This document shows positions 37,534 through 45,810 of a stretch of 64,000 nt of DNA, in pieces. Position 1 is the stretch's first letter. Each line of letters opens with the position of its first letter. Made by a program: the position numbers and the translations under genes. The notes below the pieces were generated by a model. It was not told where the DNA came from, did no database searches, and saw only the letters and a list, made by a program, of their open reading frames with translations. The stretch comes from Pseudonocardia sp. ICBG1293. Its GTDB lineage: Bacteria; Actinomycetota; Actinomycetes; Mycobacteriales; Pseudonocardiaceae. The stretch covers positions 248,001-312,000 of the forward strand of contig NZ_JAHLEL010000051.1 in assembly GCF_020131355.1 (NCBI RefSeq), read 5' to 3'.

Positions 37534-38031
37534 TCAGCCCTGCCGCGCCGCCCACTCCGCGACCCGGCGCCCGCTCTCCTCCGGCGACAGGTCCTCCACC
37601 CGGGTCATCACCGCCCATCGCACCCCGTAGGGATCGACGACCGAGCCGAACCGGTCCCCGGAGACGAACGTCGAGACCGGCTCGCGCACCGTCGACCCGG
37701 CCTCGACCAGCGTCGCGACGGCCGCGTCCACATCGGGCACGTACACCGCGAGCGACAGCGACACCGGGTGGTCGCCCCCCGGGGCGGCGACGAGGCCGTG
37801 GTCGGGCATCGCGTCGGACACGGTGAACCGGCCGGCCGCCAGCTCCAGCTCGGCGTGCCCGACCATCCCGCCCATCTCGGTGACCGAGAGCACCCGGGCC
37901 CCGAGGGCGGCGCAGTAGAGTTCGATCGCCGCGCGGGCGGGCGAGGCCACCAGGTGCGGGGTGAGCGAGGTGACCCCGTGGGGGCGGCCGTCGGTGGTGT
38001 GGGTGCCGGTGACGCTGGTCGTGAGCTCCAT
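37534..38031 (-). CDS. VOC (glyoxalase/bleomycin-resistance-like) protein
   Basis: 165 residues, PhnB-like VOC fold: LTPHLVASPARAAIELYCAALGARVL at the start, HPVSLSLAVYVPDVDAAVATLVEAGSTV, and GDRFGSVVDPYGVRWAVMTRVEDLSPEE at the end. Substrate unknown. Divergent from the AraC-type regulator 62 bp away, so the regulator may control it. Confidence 0.85.
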   Translation of the reverse strand: MELTTSVTGTHTTDGRPHGVTSLTPHLVASPARAAIELYCAALGARVLSVTEMGGMVGHAELELAAGRFTVSDAMPDHGLVAAPGGDHPVSLSLAVYVPDVDAAVATLVEAGSTVREPVSTFVSGDRFGSVVDPYGVRWAVMTRVEDLSPEESGRRVAEWAARQG

Positions 38032-38093
38032 GCGTCGAGCCTGCCCGCCCCGTCCCCGGACGGATTGAACATTGCCGACAGGGGGTGTGGGTG

Positions 38094-38861
38094 ATGACCG
38101 TCGAGTCGCGCGGGCACCTGAACCCGGGCGCCCCCGAGGTCGTGCTCGAGCGGGTGCCGATCGGGCTCGACGACCTCGTGCGGTGGGTGTGGACCGCCCG
38201 CTGGGACGTGCCGCCGGGGCGCCCGGTGCGCCAGCGTGTGCTGCAGTACCCGGCGTTCAACCTCGTCACCGACCCGGCCACCGCGACGCTGCACGGGCCG
38301 CGGACCGGCGTCGACGTCCGGGAGCTGGCCGGGCGGTCCTGGGTGGTCGGCGTCCTGCTCCGGCCCGGTGCGACCCCGCTGTTCACGACCACCGCACCGG
38401 CCGCGTTGCGCGGTGCCGCCGAGGAGGTCCACGGCGCGCCGGTGGCGGTCCTGGGGGCGGCGATGGCGGGCGGCGACCCGGCCGCGACCGTGCGGGACTG
38501 GCTCGCACCGCTGACGGACCGGGTCACCGACGCCGGACGCCTGGTCAACCGGGCCTGCGCGCTGGCCGAGTCCCGCACCGACGTCCGGCGTGCCGACCAG
38601 CTCGCCGAGCTCGTCGGCGTCGCGCCACGGACCCTGGAACGGCTGGTCCGCGCCCACATCGGGCTGACCCCGCTGTGGCTGATCGAGTGCCGTCGCCTGC
38701 AGCACGCCGCCGCCGTCCTGCGGACCGAGCCGGACACCGCGCTGGCCGCGCTGGCCGCCGACCTCGGGTACGCCGACCAGGCCCACTTCACGCGTCGCTA
38801 CCGGGCGGTGCTCGGCGAGACGCCCGGTGCGACGCGACAGGCGGCCCGCACCGCCGGGTGA
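38094..38861 (+). CDS. AraC-family transcriptional regulator
   Basis: 255 residues. A DUF6597-like N-terminal domain (FNLVTDPATATLHGPRTGV) is followed by a C-terminal helix-turn-helix pair (ADQLAELVGVAPRTLERLVR; LAALAADLGYADQAHFTRRY). ATG 38094 is preferred to GTG 38085 for its G-rich SD spacing. Likely partner or regulator of the divergent VOC gene. Confidence 0.85.
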   Translation: MTVESRGHLNPGAPEVVLERVPIGLDDLVRWVWTARWDVPPGRPVRQRVLQYPAFNLVTDPATATLHGPRTGVDVRELAGRSWVVGVLLRPGATPLFTTTAPAALRGAAEEVHGAPVAVLGAAMAGGDPAATVRDWLAPLTDRVTDAGRLVNRACALAESRTDVRRADQLAELVGVAPRTLERLVRAHIGLTPLWLIECRRLQHAAAVLRTEPDTALAALAADLGYADQAHFTRRYRAVLGETPGATRQAARTAG

Positions 38862-38964
38862 TCGCGGGTGCCGGTGCGGCACAGGGGCTTCACCGGGCGC
38901 GGTTGCTGTGGTCGGATACGCCGGACGCAGGAACCCAGGTCACCCGCCGTACTACTCTCCGCGC

Positions 38965-40032
38965 ATGGCACGCCGGCCCGAACCCGACCCGACGACCTGG
39001 TGGGCACGGTACGGGCACCGGCTGGAAGGACCTCCTGTGACGAACCCGGCGCAGCCCCCGGCCGATGCCCCGACCCCGCGACCCGGGGCCCGGCGGGAGG
39101 GGCCCGGGGCCGGCCCGGCGGACCTGCGGGAGGACGCCGTGCTGCGGCCGCGGCCCGAGCGGCCCCGCACCGGATGGCGGCGGGTCCTCCACGACGTCAC
39201 CGGCGGCCGGGTGAACCCCGGCCCGAGCGAGGCCGAGGAGCTCCGCTCGGGACTGCTGGCCCGGGTCCGGGCGCCGCTGGCCGGCGCGCACCGGGTGGCG
39301 GTCATGTCGGTGAAGGGCGGCGTCGGGAAGACCACGGTCGCGGCCTGCCTGGGGCAGGCGCTGGCCGAGCACCGCGGCGACCGGGCCGTCGTCCTCGACG
39401 CCAACCCCGACGCCGGCACCCTGGCCGACCGCCTCACCGGCGACTCCCGGATCACCGTCCGCGAGATGCTCGACGACCTGGAGTCGGTCGGTACCTGGAC
39501 CGACGTGTCCCGCTACACCAGTCTCGCCGGGCGCCTGCAGGTGCTGGCCTCCGAGCAGGACCCCGCCTCCGGCGAGGCGTTCTCCCGCGAGGAGTACGAG
39601 CGCGTCGTCGCCCTGCTGGGCCGCTTCTTCAACATCATCATCACCGACTCGGGCACCGGTCTGGTGCACTCCACGATGCAGGGCACCCTCGCGTGCGCCG
39701 ACTCGGTGGTCGTCGTCGGCGCCCCGACCGTCGACGGCGCGGGCCGGGCCAGCAAGACGCTGGACTGGATGGCCGCGCACGGCCACGGCGACCTCGTCCG
39801 CGACGCGGTGGTCGTGCTGTCCTGTGACCGGCGCAGCGCCGAGGTCGACGCCGCCCGGATCCGCGAGCACTTCGCCCAGCGGGTGCGCGGGGTCGTCGAG
39901 GTCCCGCACGACCCGCACCTGGCCACCGGCGGGCGGATCGACCCCGCTCGGCTGCGCCCCGCGACCGCGGCCGCGTTCCTGGAGCTGGGAGCCCTCGTCG
40001 CCGACGCGTTCGACGTGCGACGACGCGGCTGA
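38965..40032 (+). CDS. MinD/ParA-like ATPase
   Basis: 355 residues. A Pro/Arg-rich N-terminal region of about 105 residues (starting ARRPEPDPTTWWARYGHRL) precedes a P-loop ATPase with deviant Walker A VMSVKGGVGKTTVAACLGQA (about residues 112-131), VVLDANPDAGTLADRL and IIITDSGTGLVHSTM. Such MinD-like proteins with hydrophilic N-termini are common in actinomycetes; roles in positioning or type VII secretion have been proposed for relatives (EspI-like), but nothing here decides. An in-frame GTG at 39037 is an alternative start. Confidence 0.8.
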   Translation: MARRPEPDPTTWWARYGHRLEGPPVTNPAQPPADAPTPRPGARREGPGAGPADLREDAVLRPRPERPRTGWRRVLHDVTGGRVNPGPSEAEELRSGLLARVRAPLAGAHRVAVMSVKGGVGKTTVAACLGQALAEHRGDRAVVLDANPDAGTLADRLTGDSRITVREMLDDLESVGTWTDVSRYTSLAGRLQVLASEQDPASGEAFSREEYERVVALLGRFFNIIITDSGTGLVHSTMQGTLACADSVVVVGAPTVDGAGRASKTLDWMAAHGHGDLVRDAVVVLSCDRRSAEVDAARIREHFAQRVRGVVEVPHDPHLATGGRIDPARLRPATAAAFLELGALVADAFDVRRRG

Positions 40033-40058
40033 GCGGGCCGCGTACGCTGGTCGGCGAG

Positions 40059-40634
40059 ATGAACACCGCGCGCAGCCAGAACCGTCCCGACGACAACCCC
40101 TGGGTCCTCTCCACCCGTGAGCTGGCCCGCCGCCCCGGTACCCAGCGCACCGTGGCCCGTACGGTCCCCGCGCCGTCGGGCGACGCCGAGATCGGCCTGA
40201 CCGGGGTGATCACCGTCCCCGGCGGGTCCGACGTCGAGCTCGACGTGTCCCTGGAGTCGGTCACCGAGGGCGTGTACGTCTCCGGCACCGCCGACGCCCG
40301 GCTGACGGGGGAGTGCTCACGCTGCCTGGAGCCGCTCGGGGAGGACGTGCAGGTCCGGATCGGTGAGCTGTTCGCCTACCCGGACTCGGTCACCGAGGAG
40401 ACCACCGACGCCGACGAGATCCCGCGGCTGGTCGACGAGCGCATCGACCTGACCCAGACCGTGCGCGACGCGATCGTCACCGAGCTGCCGATGGCGCCGC
40501 TGTGCCGCGAGGACTGCCCCGGTCTGTGCGTCGAGTGCGGCGAGAGGTGGGCCGATCTCCCGTCGGATCACGGGCATGAGACACTGGATCCTCGTTGGGC
40601 GGCGCTCCGTGAGCGCCTGCCCTCCACCGATTGA
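40059..40634 (+). CDS. DUF177 (YceD-like) protein
   Basis: 191 residues. DUF177 features: TGECSRCLEPLGEDVQVRIGELF and the C-terminal CREDCPGLCVECGERW cysteine cluster, likely a metal site. It precedes rpmF, the near-universal arrangement; YceD relatives are linked to 23S rRNA/ribosome biogenesis. ATG 40059 has little leader, and TACGCT (40042-40047) could be a -10 for a nearly leaderless message. Confidence 0.88.
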   Translation: MNTARSQNRPDDNPWVLSTRELARRPGTQRTVARTVPAPSGDAEIGLTGVITVPGGSDVELDVSLESVTEGVYVSGTADARLTGECSRCLEPLGEDVQVRIGELFAYPDSVTEETTDADEIPRLVDERIDLTQTVRDAIVTELPMAPLCREDCPGLCVECGERWADLPSDHGHETLDPRWAALRERLPSTD

Positions 40635-40704
40635 GCGGCGGCTCCCCGTGAGCCCGCTGCCCGGTGGGAAGACCTGATCGTCCGAAGTACCGAGGAGTGT
40701 CATC

Positions 40705-40887
40705 ATGGCCGTTCCCAAGCGCCGGATGTCGCGGTCGAACACGCGTGCGCGCCGGTCGCAGTGGAAGGCCACTGCGCCGACCCTGGTCGCCTGCTCGAAC
40801 CGCGCCTGCCGTGAGCCGAAGCTGCAGCACATCGCGTGCCCGACCTGTGGGCAGTACGACGGCCGTCAGGTCACCAGCCCGGCCTGA
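40705..40887 (+). CDS. rpmF: 50S ribosomal protein L32
   Basis: 60 residues, starting AVPKRRMSRSNTRARRSQWK. Four cysteines make it a zinc-binding form. The first pair is CSNRAC (C-x4-C) and the second CPTC, where most L32 proteins have C-x2-C in both. ATG 40705 has GAGGAG upstream. Confidence 0.96.
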   Translation: MAVPKRRMSRSNTRARRSQWKATAPTLVACSNRACREPKLQHIACPTCGQYDGRQVTSPA

Positions 40888-40895
40888 TCGCAGCA

Positions 40896-41645
40896 GTGGG
40901 CGACAAGAGCGTGACCGGTCCGGCGACGGACCGGTCACCTCTGCTGTCCGCACTTGGTGTGGACCTGGACGAGGCGCTGCTCACGCTGGCGCTCACCCAC
41001 CGGTCCTACGCCTACGAGCACGGCGGGCTGCCGACCAACGAGCGCCTGGAGTTCCTGGGCGACTCGGTCCTGTCCATCGTGATCACCGAGCGGCTCTACC
41101 GGGACCACCCGGACCTGCCCGAGGGTCAGCTGGCGAAGCTGCGCGCGAGCGTGGTCAACATGCACGCGCTCGCCACCGTCGCGGTCGCGCTGCCGACGCC
41201 CGGAGACGGTCCGCACGGCCTCGGGGCGTACCTGTACCTGGGGCGCGGTGAGGAGCTGACCGGTGGCCGGTCGAAGGCCAGCATCCTGGCCGACGCCACC
41301 GAGGCGCTGCTCGGCGCGGTGTACCTCGCGCACGGCCTCGAGCCGTCCCGTGAGCTCATCCACCGGCTGTTCGCGGACCTGCTGCACAGCGCCCCGCTGC
41401 TCGGCGCGGGCCTGGACTGGAAGACCAGCCTGCAGGAGCTCACCGCCGCCGGCGGGCACGGCGTGCCCGAGTACCGGATCGACGAGGAGGGCCCGGACCA
41501 CCTGAAGGTGTTCACCGCGACGGCCGTCGTCGGGGGTCGTGACCTCGGCACCGGCGCGGGGCGCACCAAGAAGGAGGCCGAGCAGAAGGCGGCCGAGATC
41601 GCCTGGCGCGCGCTGTCCGACGAGAGCGCCGGCTCCGGGCGATAG
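40896..41645 (+). CDS. rnc: Ribonuclease III
   Basis: dsRNA endonuclease for rRNA processing, 249 residues. Signature NERLEFLGDSVLSIVITERL (about residues 48-67), second acidic site KASILADATEALLGAVYLAHG, and a C-terminal dsRNA-binding domain (DWKTSLQELTAAGGHGVPEY to KKEAEQKAAEIAWRAL). GTG 40896 lies 9 bp after rpmF; GTG 40911 is possible. Confidence 0.95.
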   Translation: MGDKSVTGPATDRSPLLSALGVDLDEALLTLALTHRSYAYEHGGLPTNERLEFLGDSVLSIVITERLYRDHPDLPEGQLAKLRASVVNMHALATVAVALPTPGDGPHGLGAYLYLGRGEELTGGRSKASILADATEALLGAVYLAHGLEPSRELIHRLFADLLHSAPLLGAGLDWKTSLQELTAAGGHGVPEYRIDEEGPDHLKVFTATAVVGGRDLGTGAGRTKKEAEQKAAEIAWRALSDESAGSGR

Positions 41646-41651
41646 CCGTCG

Positions 41652-42530
41652 ATGCCGGAACTGCCCGAGGTCGAGGTCGTCCGCCGCGGCCTCGCCGACC
41701 ACGTGCTGGACCGGCGCATCGCCGGCGTCGAGGTACTGCACCCGCGCGCGGTACGCCGGCACCCGACCGGTTCCGGTGACTTCACCGGCCGGCTGACCGG
41801 GCGCACCCTCTCCGCGGCGGCCCGGCGCGGCAAGTACCTGTGGCTGGAGCTCGACACCGCGGGCGAGGGCGACGACGCGCTGCTCGCGCACCTGGGCATG
41901 TCCGGCCAGATGCTCGTCGAGGCCCCGGACGCGCCGCAGGAGAAGCACCTGCGGGTCCGCGTCCGGTTCGACGACGACGGGCCCGAGCTGCGTTTCGTCG
42001 ACCAGCGGACCTTCGGCGGGCTGTCGGTGCACCCGCTCGCCGCGGCCGCGGGCGGTGGGCTCGTCCCCGAGCCGGTCGCGCACATCGCGCGGGACCCGAT
42101 GGACCCGGCCTTCTCGGCCGACGACGCCGTCGCCGCGCTGCGCCGGCGCCGGACCGAGGTCAAGCGGGCCCTGCTCGACCAGACCGTCGTGTCCGGGATC
42201 GGCAACATCTACGCCGACGAGGCGCTCTGGCGGGCCCGGCTGCACGGCACCCGGCCCACCGAGAAGCTCACCCGGGCCCAGGGCCACGCCGTCCTCGACG
42301 CCGCGACGACCGTGATGCACGAGGCCCTCGCCCAGGGCGGCACCTCCTTCGACGCGCTCTACGTCAACGTCAACGGCGCCTCGGGTTACTTCGACCGGTC
42401 GCTGAACGTCTACGGCCGGGCGGACCGGGCGTGCCGCCGCTGCGGCACCCCGATCCGCCGGGACGCGTTCATGAACCGCTCGTCGTTCACCTGCCCGCGG
42501 TGCCAGCCGGCGCCGCGACCCCGGCGCTGA
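41652..42530 (+). CDS. mutM: Formamidopyrimidine-DNA glycosylase
   Basis: Removes oxidised purines (8-oxoG); 292 residues. The mature N-terminus PELPEVEVVRRGL carries the catalytic Pro and Glu. GRRGKYL-like AARRGKYLWL, the H2TH region QTVVSGIGNIYADEALW, and a C-terminal zinc finger CRRCGTPIRR-x7-SFTCPRCQP are present. Six bp after rnc, as usual. Confidence 0.95.
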   Translation: MPELPEVEVVRRGLADHVLDRRIAGVEVLHPRAVRRHPTGSGDFTGRLTGRTLSAAARRGKYLWLELDTAGEGDDALLAHLGMSGQMLVEAPDAPQEKHLRVRVRFDDDGPELRFVDQRTFGGLSVHPLAAAAGGGLVPEPVAHIARDPMDPAFSADDAVAALRRRRTEVKRALLDQTVVSGIGNIYADEALWRARLHGTRPTEKLTRAQGHAVLDAATTVMHEALAQGGTSFDALYVNVNGASGYFDRSLNVYGRADRACRRCGTPIRRDAFMNRSSFTCPRCQPAPRPRR

Positions 42531-42543
42531 CCGGCGCGGGAGC

Positions 42544-43878
42544 TCACGAGCAGTCGCGGCGCAGCAGGTCCTCTGGGCTGTCGCGCCGCAGCAGCGGCAG
42601 CGCCGCCCCCGCCGCGACGGCGACCACCGGGGGCCGCGGGACCTGGTTGTAGGTCGAGGCCATCGAGGCGTGGTACGCGCCGGACACCGGCACGGCCAGC
42701 AGGTCCCCGGGGGCGATGTCGGCGGGCAGCCGGACCCCCTCGGCGACGACGTCGGAGGACTCGCAGTGCCGCCCCGCGACGCGGACCGTCTCCAGCGGCG
42801 CCCGGGTGGCGCGTCCGACGAGCCGGACCGGGTAGCGGGCGCCGTAGAGGGCCGGGCGCGGGTCGTCGCTCATGCCGCCGTCGACGAGCACGGTGGTGGT
42901 GCCGTCGCCGCAGCGCTGCACCGCACCGACCCGGTAGAGGGTCACCCCGGCCCGGGCGACGACCGCGCGGCCCGGCTCGACCAGCAGCCGCGGCTCGTCG
43001 AGCCCGTGCGCCGCGCAGCTCCGCGCGAGGGTGCCCCGCAGGGCCCGGCCGAAGGTCGCCGGGTCCAGGCAGGGCTCGCCCTCGGCGTACCCGACCGCGT
43101 GCCCGCCGCCGAGGTCCAGCTCGGCGACGGTGATCCCGTACCGCGCGCGCAGCGCCGCGATCACGCCCACCATCCGGACCGCGGCCCGCTCGTAGCGCGC
43201 CACCGACGGCACCTGCGACCCGAGGTGGCAGTGCAGGCCGACGAGCTCTAGCTCGGGACGGGCCAGCACCCGCCCCGCGACCTCGCACGCCTCGGCGGGC
43301 GGCATCCCGAACCACGACGACGCGGTGCCGGTCGTGAGCCCCGGGTGGGTGCCGGCGTCGACGTCGGGGCTGATACGCAGCAGCACCTTCTGCCGGTGCG
43401 GGGCCAGCGCGGCGATCCGGTCGACCTCCGCCGCCGAGTCCAGCACGATCCGCCCGACGCCCGCGGCGAACGCGGCCTTGAGGTCCTCGTCGGTCTTGAC
43501 GGTGCCGTGCAGCACGATCCGGTCGCCGGGCAGCCCCGCGGCCGCGGCCACCGCGACCTCGCCGCCGGAGCAGGCGTCGACCGAGCAGCCCTCGTCGGCC
43601 ACCAGGCGGGCCATCCCGCGGCAGAGGAAGGCCTTGCCGGCGTAGACGATCTCGGCGTCGGGCAGCGCGGCCCGGTAGGCGCGGCAGCGGGCGCGGACGT
43701 CGGCGGTGTCGAGCACCTGCACCGGGGTGCCGAAACGGGCGGCGAGCCCGGCGAGGTCGACCCCACCGACCTGCAGGGCGCCGTCGGAGGTCGTGCGGGT
43801 CGTGACCGGCCACAGGCCCGGCTCGAGACGGGCGGCGAGCGTGGGACGCAGGGAGGGGAGGAGGTCGGCGAGGGTCAC
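42544..43878 (-). CDS. lysA: Diaminopimelate decarboxylase
   Basis: PLP enzyme for the last step of lysine synthesis, 444 residues. PLP lysine in EIVYAGKAFLCRGMARLV, glycine loop region LDLGGGHAVGYA, LLVEPGRAVVA, and the second-subunit Cys block GRHCESSDVVAE then SGAYHASMASTYNQ. GTG 43878 is chosen for AAGGAG 7 nt upstream; longer frames run through an unlikely Arg/Gly stretch. This LysA is shorter and divergent compared with the usual actinobacterial thrA-linked copy, so a related decarboxylase specificity cannot be excluded. Confidence 0.85.
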   Translation of the reverse strand: MTLADLLPSLRPTLAARLEPGLWPVTTRTTSDGALQVGGVDLAGLAARFGTPVQVLDTADVRARCRAYRAALPDAEIVYAGKAFLCRGMARLVADEGCSVDACSGGEVAVAAAAGLPGDRIVLHGTVKTDEDLKAAFAAGVGRIVLDSAAEVDRIAALAPHRQKVLLRISPDVDAGTHPGLTTGTASSWFGMPPAEACEVAGRVLARPELELVGLHCHLGSQVPSVARYERAAVRMVGVIAALRARYGITVAELDLGGGHAVGYAEGEPCLDPATFGRALRGTLARSCAAHGLDEPRLLVEPGRAVVARAGVTLYRVGAVQRCGDGTTTVLVDGGMSDDPRPALYGARYPVRLVGRATRAPLETVRVAGRHCESSDVVAEGVRLPADIAPGDLLAVPVSGAYHASMASTYNQVPRPPVVAVAAGAALPLLRRDSPEDLLRRDCS

Positions 43879-44211
43879 CGGGATGACTCCTTGGTGGCGG
43901 GCGCCCGGTGCGGGCGCCGTGCCCCTCCGTTGTCGCCCCGCGGGCCCGCCGTCGTCCGCCGTCGCTACGCCGTCCTGACGCCGTCCGGCCCAGCGCTGGC
44001 GGCCCGTTGACACGCGACCGGGTGCAGTGGTGCGCCCTCCACCCCGCCGGCGCCCGGGCCGTACCCGCAGGGTGTCCGCACGACCGACCCGACGACCGGT
44101 CGCTGCGTGACCGAGCCGCCACCGCCGCTGGTCGTGACGATCCCGCAGACCACCGCGGCCCCGGCACCGGTGACCCCTGCACCGCCGACGCCGGGTGCCG
44201 GCGCCCGGCCC
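43879..44211. other. Gene-free stretch between lysA and corA
   Basis: About 330 bp. A hairpin GGCGCCCG/CGGGCGCC with a 3-nt loop (43900-43918) lies 22 nt upstream of the lysA start on its transcript. A short plus-strand Pro-rich ORF from 44107 is only the lead-in of a shadow of corA. No riboswitch or promoter recognised. Confidence 0.5.
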
Positions 44212-45258
44212 TCAGAGCCAGTCGTTGTGCTTGAACGCCAGGTACAGCCCCAGCCCGAGCAGCAGCATCAGCCCGATCGCCATCGGGTAGCCCAGCGCCC
44301 AGTGCAGCTCGGGCATCTCGTCGAAGTTCATGCCGTAGATGCCGGCGATCAGGGTCGGGGCGAAGAGGATCGCCGCCCACGACGACACCCGCTTCATCTG
44401 CTCGTTCTGCGCGAAGCCGGCCTCGGTCAGCCGGGTCATCTCCTCGTTCTGCCGCTGCGCGACCAGGGTGGAGTTGACCGTCAGGATGTTGCCCAGCAGG
44501 TCGCGGAACCCCTCGACACGCTCCCGCACCCGGGTGGCGTGGTCGATCACGTCGCGCATCGCCCGGCGCAGCTCCAGGTCCGGGGCGTCGCCGGACTTGG
44601 CGAACCGGGCCCGCAGCTCGACGAAGATCTCCTGCAGCGGCTCGACGGCCCGCTGGAACGCGATGACCTGCCGCGTGAGCTGGTAGATGCGCCGCGAGAC
44701 GTGCGGATCACCGCGGAAGACCTGGACCTCGATCTCGTCGATGTCGTCCTGCAGTCCCTCGAGGACGGGCACGTAGTCGTCGACGACCCGGTCCAGGACC
44801 GCGTACAACACCGCCATCGGGCCGTGCGAGAGCAGCTCCGGGTCGCTCTCCAGCCGGTCGCGGACCTCGCCGAGCTGCGGCTCGGCGGCGTGCCGGACGG
44901 TGATGACGAAGTCCGGCCCGAGGAACAGGTGCACCTCGCCGATCTCGACGACCTCGTCGGAGTCGACGTAGCGGGCCGGGCGCAGCACCACGAACTCGGT
45001 GCTCCCGTAGCGCTCCAGCTTGGGCCGCTGGTGGGCGTTGACGGTGTCCTCGATCGCCAGTGCGTGCAGCCCGAACTCCGCCGCGACCTGGTGGATCTCG
45101 TCGGTCCCCGGCCGCAGCATGCCGATCCAGCAGAACGCCGGCGCGGAGTCACCGTGGTCGGCACGGCACCCCTGCCACGCCTCGACCGCACCGTCGACGG
45201 AGTCCGGCGCCGCCGCCTGCTTGCCGTCGACGTAGACCGCGTTGTCGATCACCGACAT
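44212..45258 (-). CDS. corA: CorA-family magnesium/cobalt transporter
   Basis: 348 residues. A large acidic N-terminal cytoplasmic domain with long helices is followed by two C-terminal membrane segments and the pore motif YGMNFDEMPEL (about residues 297-307). The basic tail is KHNDWL. ATG 45258 (SVIDNAVYVDGK) has GGAGGT 6 nt upstream; the longer frame is not supported. Divergent from kdp. Confidence 0.93.
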   Translation of the reverse strand: MSVIDNAVYVDGKQAAAPDSVDGAVEAWQGCRADHGDSAPAFCWIGMLRPGTDEIHQVAAEFGLHALAIEDTVNAHQRPKLERYGSTEFVVLRPARYVDSDEVVEIGEVHLFLGPDFVITVRHAAEPQLGEVRDRLESDPELLSHGPMAVLYAVLDRVVDDYVPVLEGLQDDIDEIEVQVFRGDPHVSRRIYQLTRQVIAFQRAVEPLQEIFVELRARFAKSGDAPDLELRRAMRDVIDHATRVRERVEGFRDLLGNILTVNSTLVAQRQNEEMTRLTEAGFAQNEQMKRVSSWAAILFAPTLIAGIYGMNFDEMPELHWALGYPMAIGLMLLLGLGLYLAFKHNDWL

Positions 45259-45631
45259 GCACAGACCTCCCGCCGGACCACCCCGGGCGGGTGCCCGGGC
45301 CGTCACCGAGCAGGGTAACCAGCGCTGTGGCGCGCAACCGTCGTGTGCGGACACCGCCGGCGCACGCGCGCGAGCGTGCACCCCCGGTGGGGCACCGGCC
45401 GGGCCCCTGACGCGCTGTTGGCGACGTCACGCGCGTGCGTTGACGGGGCCCTGAGGTCGTCCACCCGTCCGGTGGACGTGACGACCACCACCGGGCGTCA
45501 AGAACCCGTCAACGCGCGGCCCGGTGGGCGTCAATCCGGCGTCATCGCGGCCGTCGCGGACCCCGGTGCGGCGCACGATCCCCGCAGCCCGCCGGACATG
45601 CCGGCGGGCGGGCACGACCGAGGAGAGTCCC
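45259..45631. other. Regulatory region between corA and the kdp operon
   Basis: 373 bp with no ORF beyond shadows. It contains the phased CGTCAA array described separately and an inverted copy CGTTGACG at 45438-45445. The leaders of both divergent transcripts lie here. Confidence 0.6.
45496..45545 (+). promoter_or_regulatory. Phased CGTCAA array, candidate KdpE operator
   Basis: CGTCAA at 45496, 45507 and 45529, and CGTCAT at 45540: offsets of 11, 22 and 11 bp, that is four of five positions on one face of the helix. Direct repeats at an 11-bp pitch are how OmpR/PhoB-family regulators bind; the operon encodes such a regulator (KdpE). The array ends 86 bp before the first kdp ORF. Confidence 0.5.
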
Positions 45632-45715
45632 GTGGCCGACCTGGCCTGCATCGCGTTGCTGGTGGCGTCCTTCGCCGTCCTCGCACTCACCCTGCGCGGG
45701 ATGGAGAAGCTGTGA
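45632..45715 (+). CDS. 27-residue membrane peptide leading the kdp operon
   Basis: VADLACIALLVASFAVLALTL then RGMEKL: a single membrane segment with a short basic end. AGGAGAG (45621-45627) lies 4 nt before GTG 45632, and its stop overlaps the kdpF start (GTGA). Similar tiny peptides occur before kdpF in other actinomycetes, to my recollection. Function unknown. Confidence 0.65.
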   Translation: MADLACIALLVASFAVLALTLRGMEKL

Positions 45716-45810
45716 TCGCGACCGTCGTCGAGAACGCGGCCGGGGGCCTGCTCGCCCTGGGGCTGCTGGTGTACCTGGTCATCGCGTTGCTCCGCCCGGA
45801 GCGGTTCTGA
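45712..45810 (+). CDS. kdpF: Potassium-transporting ATPase subunit KdpF
   Basis: 32 residues, one membrane helix (AAGGLLALGLLVYLVIALL) and the typical end RPERF. KdpF stabilises the KdpABC complex. GTG 45712; stop overlaps the kdpA start (TGATGG). Confidence 0.88.
   Translation: MIATVVENAAGGLLALGLLVYLVIALLRPERF

Noticed and set aside
38827..38964. N-terminal extension of the MinD-like ATPase from 38827
   Set aside because: It overlaps the end of the AraC gene; ATG 38965 gives a sensible start.
44107..44219. Pro-rich plus-strand ORF between lysA and corA
   Set aside because: It has no stop before running antisense through corA and no SD; not a credible gene.
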